Assembly (NCBI GenBank): GCA_002503395.1
Contig: DARQ01000033.1
Location: forward strand, 4,408 to 17,743
Reading direction: 5' to 3'
Length of the DNA: 13,336 nt
Source: Euryarchaeota archaeon UBA60
GTDB lineage: Archaea > Thermoplasmatota > Poseidoniia > Poseidoniales > Poseidoniaceae
Below, in pieces: positions 1-9,400 of this stretch. Made by a program: the position numbers and the translations under genes. The notes under the pieces are model-generated. The model was not told the DNA's origin. It was given only the letters and a program-made list of their open reading frames with translations, and ran no database searches. How positions within the stretch are numbered: the first letter of the stretch is position 1; the number at the start of each line of letters is the position of its first letter.

Positions 1-4
1 AAAG

Positions 5-88
5 TGCAGAGAGTGGGATTTGAACCCACGAACGTATCACGACCGGAACTTAACTCCGGCGCCTTTGACCAAGCTCAGCCATCTCTGC
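5..88 (-). tRNA. tRNA-Leu (anticodon UAA)
   Basis: Read on the minus strand, the segment folds as a class II tRNA. A 7-bp acceptor stem pairs 82-88 with 6-12, and the discriminator A is the complement of position 5. The anticodon stem pairs 55-59 with 43-47 around a 7-base loop (48-54) whose anticodon, at 50-52, reads UAA. A 13-base variable arm (30-42) can form a 3-bp stem, and the T arm at 13-29 carries the canonical TTCAAAT loop. The long variable arm, the UAA anticodon and discriminator A all point to leucine; it decodes UUA and, by wobble, UUG. The CCA end is not encoded: the bases after the discriminator read CTT(T), so CCA must be added by the nucleotidyltransferase. The short T run at the very window edge may begin the terminator. 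There is no intron. Confidence 0.96.
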
Positions 89-180
89 ACCACCTCGCAG
101 AATGCTTGGGGCTTTGAAACGGTCGGCTGTTGAGTATGGTGCGAATATTGATGCAGACCTCACCCCAACTACACAAACCG

Positions 181-188
181 TTTTATTG
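181..188 (+). promoter_or_regulatory. TATA-like box of the 209-3244 gene
   Basis: The AT-rich octamer TTTTATTG stands out in an otherwise GC-balanced intergenic region and begins 28 bp before the GTG at 209. In archaea the TATA box centre lies about 25 bp upstream of the transcription start, so transcription would begin at or next to this GTG, giving a leaderless mRNA. The second large gene has an equivalent box at almost the same distance (29 bp), which supports both boxes and both starts. Confidence 0.55.
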
Positions 189-208
189 GGCGGATACAGG
201 CCTCTCTA

Positions 209-3200
209 GTGAGGCCGATGATTAGTCGTACGAGCCAAAGCGCAGTGAAAGTGTTTCCCACGCCCATCACGAGCCCACGGCGGGCTCGTATCTTCATCTC
301 GGTATTCCTCGTTTTCCTGATGCTTTCCTCACTTGTTCCGTTGCTCACCCCGCCACAACAGTCAAACCCGTATCATGGCCAGTCACTCGAACTCTCTGAA
401 GAAGTCGAGTCACTGCGTGCCGGTGAAGATACCTTGTACGACTATGACCTGTACGTGGCGGCCGAAAATCAGACCGCAGGAGGTGATGGTTTCATCACCA
501 CCGAGAGGCCCGATGACGGTGATCAAGAAGACTCCAGTGCAATTGAGGGAATAGAATTCCGCTCTGCTGAAATGGTCTCAGATTTACAAATATATGGCAA
601 AGGCTCAACTGAGTCTCCCGAGATTCGGATGTACTACTACCTACAATTCACCGGTCAAGAAGGCTCAACCGCAGATGTCACCATTTCCTTGGAAGCCGGC
701 GGTTTCCAAATCGCCGACAAGACCTTCAGTATCGACGACCCATGTAATAGCGGATTATTCCAGAGTAGTTGCGCCTACAACGGTCGAGAAATATATTTCG
801 ATGATATTTCCAATGATGGATTCTCTATTCCCTCCGGAAAACAATTGGTGATTCGCATCGATGCTGAGGCTACGTGTGAAAGTGGCGATGGCGGCAACCC
901 CATCGGCGGCAGTTCCTGTGATGTCAGAGTCGCCTATGGCAATGTTGACAATAGTGGTAGCTCGGGATTCACGAAAATCGAGGTGCGTGCCAATGCGATG
1001 GCCAATAGCGAGGTTCGAATACACAAACTCGGCGGCGCATGGAACGACGCTCAGGTTACTGAATGGTATCCCAACCACACACCCGAGCACCGCACCATGC
1101 AATTCAGTATCGATGTCCGCAACTCGTTTGGCCGCTACGACATCAACCAAGTGAAGTTACAACTTATTTCACCTGGCGAAACTTCCTTTCCGTTTGAGAA
1201 GGTTTTCTCCAACAACGAGTTGAAACTCGACAACCAAGGACTGGTTGGTAACTACAACTGGACCTATAATGCCGGCATCGCCCCCGGCGAATACGGAATA
1301 AAATTGGAGATTACCGACTTACAGGGTCATTCGGTGATTTTTGAGCATGACGGAATCGAGATGCTAGAGGTCGGGGTTTCGATTGAGTTGGGAACCGCTC
1401 AATCCGATAACCTGCTGGTCGCCCCGGGTAAGACTTCGTCGGTGGAATTCCTCCTCGCCCATATCGGCTCATCCGGAATTGCGGTCGAGGTTGACTTTGC
1501 TCTGCAACAGAGTCTAGGCACGGGATGGTTGGCAGACTTCGATCAACCGGGGGGATATTATCTCAGCGGCGGTGGTTCTTTCGCTCGCCCTATTCTCTCG
1601 GTCACAGCACCAGAGGATGATATGACCAACACCCCCGATACGATTACCATCATCGCCCGCGCTTATGCCGATCAAGATGGCGATGGCACCGATGAGGAAG
1701 TCCAAGTGGTGACGACCACCATCGGTGTCGAAGAGGTCGGCGTATTCGCCCCTCCCAGAATTAATGTCTATACGGATTTGGACCATCAAAAGGAAATAGC
1801 CGACTCAGCCCGCCCCGAAGCCTATGATGAGACGTTGTCTCACTTTGTCGCCGCCGACCAGACCGGTCGATTTTGGCTCGACATCCTGAACTCGGGTTTC
1901 GACGAGGATAGGTTCCGCATCAAGGTCAAGGATATTCCAGAACAGTGGGATGTTGCCATCTACGACAATATGACCTCGGTCGGGTTGGAGAAGCAGCAAG
2001 CCGCTTGGCTCACGCCAATAATCCAAAGCCACTCGGTGGACAATTTCTTCATCGAGGTATATCCCCCGCCTGAGCGTGACGGAGAGGACTCCGGAATACT
2101 TGAAATCGAGGTGCTTTCCTCTGGTGATGATGAATTGGTATCCACAATTCAATTCACCCTGCACCGCACCTTTGGCGTCTATGCTGAAGTGATTTACGAC
2201 CCATATGGTCTGCCCGATGGCCACATCGGACCGTTTTCAGCCGGGGCCGAAATCGACATGACCATCAGAATCTCAGCGCAATCGGGAAACAGTAGCGTGG
2301 TTACTCCTTGGCAGATTCGAAACCCGGCGAGTCTGGACAAGAATCTTGAGGCAGAAAACGGAATGTATGGTCGTTGGGATTGGACCATCACCTTTGCTTC
2401 CAACGGCACCTTCGCTCCGAAGGTCGACCTAGCGGCAAATACCAGTGAAGAGATTAATCTCAATATCATCACCAAATCAGGCTTGGCGGCAGGAAACCAC
2501 ACGATTTACCTACGCATCATCGAGGAAGGCGGTAACGATGAGGCGCGATATTTCGACCTGCCTCTGAAGTTCGAAATCGGCCGTGACCAACCCGATGACA
2601 TACAGGTAACCCAGAAGAGTGAGTTGACACCGTTCTCCGCTGGCGAGACTCGTGAGATGTCGTTCAAGGTCTACAACGGCAACAACATCGACTTGACGAT
2701 GCTGGTATCGGTCAATTCACCCGAAGGTTGGGAAGTCTCGATAAAAGATAATCCGCTGCTATCCGTTCCCGCTTTCTCGGAAGGTAATTTCACTGTTTCC
2801 GTAAATGCTCCCGACAGCGTCCGCCACGGTGATGACTTCACCTATACCCTTGAGATTCGCCCGGTAGATAGCGAGATTCACTTCGGCGAAGATTTCACTG
2901 TGCGCAAAAACGTTAACGTCGAAGTCGAATCGGTTGGTATCGACCGTTTGATGGCCGAATTGAGCAACCCACGAATGCCGACAATCATCGCCTTCGTCGC
3001 TATAATCTTCCTTCTCGGCATCGGCTTCTCACGTCGCCGCGGCGGCGTGGTTTACGAAGAATTTGAAGACGAAGAATTCGTTGACGACGGGCAAGATGGT
3101 GAAGGCAGCGCCTCTGGTCATCTTGGCTCAGACGGTCTGGAAATGGAGAAGAAAACCATCGATATACCGACGCCGGTCATCGATGATGATTTGGAGTTGC

Positions 3201-3244
3201 TCGATGATGAACTCGATGACGACGAAGGCCACAATGAATCGTAA
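209..3244 (+). CDS. Large secreted, C-terminally membrane-anchored beta-sandwich (NEW3/CARDB-like) surface protein
   Basis: This is a 1011-residue cell-surface protein of unknown function. A basic N-terminus (Arg24, Arg25, Arg27) precedes a hydrophobic segment at about 28-46, read as a signal peptide or anchor. The ectodomain (about 50-920) is beta-rich and Thr/Ser/Asn/Asp-rich. Its first module (about 100-265) has two close Cys pairs (179/188 and 223/237), plausible disulfides. A single calcium-loop-like DQDGDGTDEE motif lies at 488-497. The last module (about 800-913), with GETREMSFKVYN and EGWEV signatures, resembles the NEW3/CARDB Ig-like domains of archaeal surface proteins. A helix at 924-941 is followed by SRRR, a stop-transfer signal, leaving an inside tail of about 70 residues that is strongly acidic. 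The GTG at 209 fits a leaderless start 28 bp after a TATA-like box; ATG at 218 in the same frame is the alternative and keeps the signal intact. No enzyme motif was seen, so adhesion or scaffold roles are inference. Confidence 0.9.
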   Translation: MRPMISRTSQSAVKVFPTPITSPRRARIFISVFLVFLMLSSLVPLLTPPQQSNPYHGQSLELSEEVESLRAGEDTLYDYDLYVAAENQTAGGDGFITTERPDDGDQEDSSAIEGIEFRSAEMVSDLQIYGKGSTESPEIRMYYYLQFTGQEGSTADVTISLEAGGFQIADKTFSIDDPCNSGLFQSSCAYNGREIYFDDISNDGFSIPSGKQLVIRIDAEATCESGDGGNPIGGSSCDVRVAYGNVDNSGSSGFTKIEVRANAMANSEVRIHKLGGAWNDAQVTEWYPNHTPEHRTMQFSIDVRNSFGRYDINQVKLQLISPGETSFPFEKVFSNNELKLDNQGLVGNYNWTYNAGIAPGEYGIKLEITDLQGHSVIFEHDGIEMLEVGVSIELGTAQSDNLLVAPGKTSSVEFLLAHIGSSGIAVEVDFALQQSLGTGWLADFDQPGGYYLSGGGSFARPILSVTAPEDDMTNTPDTITIIARAYADQDGDGTDEEVQVVTTTIGVEEVGVFAPPRINVYTDLDHQKEIADSARPEAYDETLSHFVAADQTGRFWLDILNSGFDEDRFRIKVKDIPEQWDVAIYDNMTSVGLEKQQAAWLTPIIQSHSVDNFFIEVYPPPERDGEDSGILEIEVLSSGDDELVSTIQFTLHRTFGVYAEVIYDPYGLPDGHIGPFSAGAEIDMTIRISAQSGNSSVVTPWQIRNPASLDKNLEAENGMYGRWDWTITFASNGTFAPKVDLAANTSEEINLNIITKSGLAAGNHTIYLRIIEEGGNDEARYFDLPLKFEIGRDQPDDIQVTQKSELTPFSAGETREMSFKVYNGNNIDLTMLVSVNSPEGWEVSIKDNPLLSVPAFSEGNFTVSVNAPDSVRHGDDFTYTLEIRPVDSEIHFGEDFTVRKNVNVEVESVGIDRLMAELSNPRMPTIIAFVAIIFLLGIGFSRRRGGVVYEEFEDEEFVDDGQDGEGSASGHLGSDGLEMEKKTIDIPTPVIDDDLELLDDELDDDEGHNES

Positions 3245-3368
3245 TGAAGTTCGTCCTTCGTAAAGGGATTTCTCTTCGCTTTACCCTCCTTGCGTCTGCG
3301 GCTATGGTACTTAGGTGCCGAGAGATAATTCTCCAAAATAATTGATGTAGGACTAGAAATAGATATTT

Positions 3369-3387
3369 GATTCCCCTTAGGGGAATC
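3369..3387. promoter_or_regulatory. 19-bp palindrome upstream of the giant gene's promoter
   Basis: GATTCCCC-TTA-GGGGAATC is a perfect inverted repeat: 8-bp arms around TTA, or 9-bp arms around a single T. It ends 23 bp before the TATA-like box at 3411 and lies 124 bp past the stop of the upstream gene. No T run follows it, so it does not look like a terminator. A dimeric regulator binding site is the simplest reading, but this is inference from position and symmetry alone. No second copy was noticed upstream of the first large gene. Confidence 0.45.
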
Positions 3388-3410
3388 GTCCGAACAATGC
3401 TCCACGTCCA

Positions 3411-3418
3411 TTAAAAGG
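3411..3418 (+). promoter_or_regulatory. TATA-like box of the 3440-12301 gene
   Basis: TTAAAAGG begins 29 bp before the ATG at 3440, nearly the same spacing as the equivalent box of the upstream gene. It implies a leaderless mRNA starting at or next to the ATG. It also implies that the giant gene has its own promoter rather than depending on read-through from the gene before it. Confidence 0.55.
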
Positions 3419-3439
3419 GTTAAGCGATGGGTTCGCCTC

Positions 3440-6400
3440 ATGTCTGAGTATGCCAGTGAGAGCCCCGTCTTCACCACCTCCCTGACCTCACGTAAGAGTA
3501 GGCGTGCATTCAGTTTGGTATTGCTGATGATGCTGTCGACTGTGATCGGCATGGAAATGGCCGCCTGGGAAGCGATGGCACTCAATGACCAGGACGGCGA
3601 TGGGCTCTCCTATGGACTTGAATATCTCATCAATACCCAGCCTCAGGACCCGGATTCAGATAACGATGGCCTGCCCGATGGCTGGGAGTGGAAATACGGT
3701 CTCGATCCGACCGATGGTTCTTCCATCGGTGTCAATGGCGCTACCGGTGACCAAGATGGTGATGGCATGACCAATCTGCAGGAATATCTCTACAAACAGC
3801 CGAGTACCTGGGATTTGGCTTCGACCCCTCAGGTTCTCGATAATGGAGTCTGGTGGAATGGCACCGTGCCGGTGCGTAATTGGAATGAGGAGAATGCGAT
3901 GCAGTATTCACGACCCGGATGCGGTGATGCTGGAAGTGATGGTACCGGTAGCATTATCCTATGCGACGAGGACCCGGTCGGCAATATCTGCACCGATGGC
4001 ATCGACAACGACCGAGATGGTCTGGTCGATAGTGCAGATAGCGATTTCGACGGTGATGCCGATTGTTCCTCCAACGATGACGATGGCGACGGGCTTTACG
4101 ATGAGGATGTCGATGGCTGGGATACCGATGGCGATGGCTTGCCCGATGGCTGGGAAGCGGCCAATGGACTTGATGCAACCTCTCCTTCCAATGATGATGG
4201 CTACGGCGGTGACCCGGATAATGACGGGCTGATCAATATCTACGAATACGCCAATCCGACCTGGACCACACAGTGCAGCGGCATCGATTGTTGGCGCCCT
4301 GGCCCCTCGACCGCGGCGATGACCGAGACCGTCTCCCCATGTGACCCGGCGGCTGGGATAGGCCCCAACGGTTGCCAGAGCAATACCGCTGAAGTCGATG
4401 GGATTACCAGTACTGACCCACAAAACCCGGACACCGATGGTGACGGACTGAACGATTCCTACGAGGCTCTGGTGCTATTGACCGACCCGACCTCCCGTGA
4501 TACCGATAACGACGGTATCGATGACGGTGTTGAAGTCAATGGGGCGTACGGGGTTCCCGGCCAGGCCAGCAACCCTCGAAATAACAACACCGATGGCGAC
4601 CAATTCGACGATGGTGACGAAGATCTGAATGGAAATGGGGTCATCGATGCTGGAGAAACCGATCCGACCCGAAGAGAGGATTCCGGCGACTTTGATAATG
4701 ACGGAATCGAGAATTGGGAAGAAAACATGTCTTGCACCGCGTGGAATGTCTTCGATACCGATTCCGGGGGCGTCGGTGATGGTGATGAAAGAAATGTCAC
4801 CCACAATACCGACCCGTGTATGTCGATGGTCAGCGCGACCGGAAATATCGTCACATGGACTGCTTCTACCAGCCGTCTCACCTTGGCCGATGGCACCGGT
4901 TTCAATCCTGCCGGTGGTATCGGATTCTACAACAATAGTGGTGCCTTGAGCGCATTCGCCTATTCCACTGTGGTAAACGATGTTCTCTTCGGGGTCAGTC
5001 TTGCCCCTCCCGTGGGTGTGACCACGGTTGAATCGCACAATGGTTCTTGGTGCCATACTCTGGCAACCAATGATGGTACTCTGTCGACCTGGCGGAATTA
5101 CTGTGATGATGATTACAAGGATACCGATGGTGATGGACTTGCCAATTGGCAGGAATTACTCGGCACTTTCGGTTTCTTCTCCAATCCCACTCTGGTCGAT
5201 ACCGATGGCGACAACGTGAATGATTACGACGAGGTGATGAATGGTACCGACCCCGGCGAGCCGTGTTGGAATAACCTCGATACCGATGGCGATGGCATCA
5301 ACGATTACTTTGAGACCTCGACCGGGTGCGACCTCATCTACGTCGGGGTGATGAATGGTTCAGTCGATGGTTATGTGACCGACCCGACGCAGATAGATAC
5401 CGATAATGGCGGAATCGACGATCGCCAAGAATACTTTGACGGTACCAATCCTGAAAACGACCCGACAGACGATATCCACTTGGCAGATACCGATGGTGAT
5501 GGTATTCCCGATGTCGTCGAGAATAATTCCGGGCTGAATTGGCTCAACCCTGATACCGACGGCGGTGGAATGCTTGACGGTGATGAATGTCCCCAGCCTT
5601 TTTGGTACCTAAATTGCATCGGCGCACCTTTCAATCCCCTCGACCCCAGTGATGACATCACTCTCGACCAAATTGTATTCTTCGCCAATAATACCACCGG
5701 AGTGGTCGATAACGAACAGCCGCATTATTGGCGTCTCCACACTTACGATTCCTATACCGGCGCGGCATATGCAGCCTATGATTCGGTACATCCATCGACC
5801 GAGATTATGGTTCCCTACGGCAATGCCACCCATCTCGCGTCATCTTCGTTTGGCAATGACTCGGTTACTTGGCAGGTCAATTTCGTCAATGGCATTTCAA
5901 CTGGCCCGATTCCGTTACCTGCATATTCGAGTAACTTGACATTCTGGTTCGACCCGGCGGTGCAGGTTGAGCGTAGCAACGACACTCATCGCTACAATGT
6001 CATCGGCGGATTCCTCAATGAATTGTGGTCGGTGCAGGCCGAGAACTATTTCGATGCAACCACCCAAGCTAATACCGTTGCTAATTCCAGTGCAATTTAC
6101 GAGACTATTCTGCCATCGCAGTTGACCAACATGAGTATGCCGGAATCCCAAGTTTTCAACATAACCAACGGTGTCATTTCCGACTCTGGGGCGACCTCGG
6201 CCTGGGGTAAGTCTCAGGCCCTTGTCGATTTCCTCACCAACGCTGATGCCAATGCGACCGATTTCAAGATAAATTACAACGGTTCACAGGTTCCAGACCT
6301 CGTCGATATCAGTATGCATATGCTAGTCTCAACCAAGGAAGGGACATGTTCTGAATATGCCACTCTGATGACTACCATGGCGCGTTTGGCCGGCCTACCG

Positions 6401-9400
6401 GCTCGCATGGTGAGCGGCTACAAGGATGGTGAGTGGTCGGGCACCGGATATGCGGTCAGCAGTAATCATTTCTCCTACTGGACCGAAGTCAACATGCAGA
6501 CCAGCCCTTCGAGCGGTGGTCTGGATCTAGGCTGGGTTCCTTTCAACCCCTGCCCACCGGCAGAATCGATGGAAGTTGTGAACCTGACTTCATCTTTATA
6601 CACCTGGGACCGAGATGCGTCTTCTTCGATTAATCTAAGTGGACAATTGCGCTTTGCCGACAACCAAACTGTCGCCGCCCATGAGACCGTAAAGGCCTAC
6701 CTTGCACCGGTAGGAGCAGCGTACTCGACAATGGAGATAGGTTGGGAACTCGGCGCAGCAAATACCGATGAGAATGGCAATTTCACCATCAATGGCACAC
6801 CCATCGATGCCTCGCCACCCGGATTTGGGGTAATCGTCTTCAAGCCGGTTAGAATGGGCTACGTCTCGGATACCAATATCGTCTCTTCGATACTCATCAA
6901 TATCACCGATGATGTGGTGATTAGCCAATTGGCCCCCAATCCTGTCGGCAATCCGGTGATTGGTGCCGGAGCATCGACGACGATGACCGGGAAAATAGAA
7001 TATGAGAATCCTCCGGTTGAAGGGATTGAAAACCTCGCCACGCACACAGTGTTCTTTTCATACAACAGTTCAATCGATGGGGCTGTCAACCTATCGACCG
7101 TGGTTGGTCAAGATGGCTTCTGGTCATTTGATCTCGCGCTCGATGCCAATGAACCGCGTGGCAACCTGACCGGTACACTGTGGTTCGGTGGCTGGAAGGA
7201 CACTTCAATTTCGATTCCCGGTAGTCCGCAGTTCAACTTGCGGCCTAGCAACCTCAGCATCCTCATGAATGTGTCCGATGCGCCGAACCTTTCCGCCACC
7301 CTGGAAGGCCCGGGTGCAAACAATTCGATTATGGTGCTCAACGAATTCATCTACGTCAATGGTACAGTACAGTCGCGCGGCTCCAGTCCGGTGAATATGA
7401 ACGGCAGTCTGGAATTATCGATTAGAGAGAATGATTCCGGCTCAACGTACAGCATCGTGTTCAACCAGACTGTAAATGGAACTTTCAATATCGTCTTCAA
7501 TCTCACCGCCGCCAACGCCACGGTACCCGCCGGTCGATTAGACGTTCAACTGCGCTTCTATCCCTCAACAATAGAGGCTACCGATGATGCCAACCTCAGC
7601 GGTCCTGCTTGGTGGCTGAAAGGCACCCTCGACATCACATTCTCGCCTTTCATCACCTCGATGCGCGGTCAAGAGGCTTCGGCCATTCTCGATTTCTACG
7701 ACCATCGAGGTGTCAATTATGGCCTTAATCTGACCGGTGAGTTCTCGAGTACCTTCGATTCGACGTGGATAAATACCACTGTCAGTCCGGCCGGGGGTTA
7801 CAATTTGATTTGGAACACTTCCAACAACATGATTCCCGGTGATTATTTGCTGATGACTCAATTCAACGGTTCGGAACATTACCTCCCCAGCAACTCTTCG
7901 ACCATGGTCCGTATTCAAGGTGACATCGTTGTCAACGCCGCGCCGGTTGATTTCTGGATTCACATCGGAACAACCGGATATGTTGTCGGCAATGTGACCG
8001 ATGCGGTTCTCGGCACTCCGGTGGTTGGGAATGATAGTATCATCACCGCAATGCTGATAGGACCTGGTGGAATTATTCCACTAGGTACGACAATGCTCAA
8101 TAATTCAACCGGTGAGTTCAATATTTCAGTATCAATCCCTCCTACTGGATTCGGAGCAGGAAATTATGAAGTTCAACTAGAGGTAAATTTCGCAGTTGCC
8201 GCACCCCTGGGTGGTGCGTACTACAATTATCTCGGAGAATTCCTACCTTCCGCCACCATCGGGGTTGAATCTGAAGCAGCGCTCACGATAGGCACAGTTC
8301 CCGATGCTGCGGTTATCAACAGTACGATAGATCTGGTGATTCACGTTCATGACATAGCCGATAATTCAAATATCACCGGCGTAGATGTGAATTATGAATT
8401 CGATTACGGCGGTAGCAATACATCCATTGGTACCGCAACCACTGATTCCGAGGGCAATGCAACTCTATCTTGGCTGGTGCAGGGTTTTGAACCTGGACTT
8501 TACACAGTGCGCTACTGGATGGCTAATACCACCGCCGGCAGCGGTAAATGGTGGGGTAACTCCACCACTTCGCAAATGACCATAATGGCGCCGACGTTGG
8601 TCAATGTCACGGTCATTCCCAATACCGTGATCGCTGGACAGAATTTCAATGTCTCAGGCATGATAATGGACCAGGATAACCTCAGCCGGGCATTGGTTGA
8701 AGCGGTTGATCTGGACGTTTACTGGAGTGATAATCCGGAGGAGAAACTCATTAATCGACAATCCACCGACCCGTCGGGATATTTCAATCTCAGCGTGCCT
8801 ACAGATAGTTCCGGAAATGGCACGATTCGCGGCAATCAAACTTTGGTCATCGAAGTTGTGAATGGCTCGAGCCCATTCTACCTTGACTCGAATTTCAATC
8901 ACCTGATTTTGGTGATTGGGGTGACTGACTTTGAAGCCCTTAAGCCGCTGAATGCGGAGATATTCAACCGTAATTCATCGGTAGACATCTCGGCTACGCT
9001 GGTCGAATCATCGGATATGTTCTCGGTCCTTGCCGGCCGCAACGTCACCATGCAATTCGATGATGACCCGGTATTGCTGATGGCTGTAACCGACGCCAGC
9101 GGTGCGGTGTCATTCAACTATACGATTCCCTATACCCAGTCGCTCGGCGTCGTCAATGTGTCCTTCTCCTTCGCTGGCGACTTCGACTTGCTCGGGGCAA
9201 ATAAGTCGATGAATTCCATCACCGTTCGCTCGATGACAATCCTGGTGGTCGATGCAATAACCGATAACCCGGTCGCCGGCGACGTGTTCACAGTAACCGG
9301 AAACATCAGCAGTGACAATAGCACCAGTGGCCTGATGTTCCGTGATGGCACCGCACTGATTGCCAATGTGTTGTTTAGAATAGATGGCCAAATCGGCAAT

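Noticed and set aside
112..119. TTTCAAAG on the minus strand as a TATA box for the tRNA
   Set aside because: The distance to the tRNA 5' end (23 bases) is right, but the match to an archaeal TATA box is poor and nothing else supports it.
3260..3283. GTAAAG...CTTTAC inverted repeat after the first large gene, as a terminator
   Set aside because: A 6-bp stem with a 12-base loop and no T tract is within chance expectation; archaeal termination relies mainly on T runs.
3118..3585. A 155-residue minus-strand ORF crossing the intergenic region, with a run of serines
   Set aside because: The serine run is the antisense of the GAT/GAC-rich acidic tail of the first large gene. The ORF overlaps both large genes and has no recognisable domain or promoter.
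4121..5503. Repeated GATACCGATGGCGATGG units as a CRISPR or mobile repeat
   Set aside because: The units are in frame, irregularly spaced and encode DTDGDG calcium loops. They are protein repeats, not a CRISPR array.
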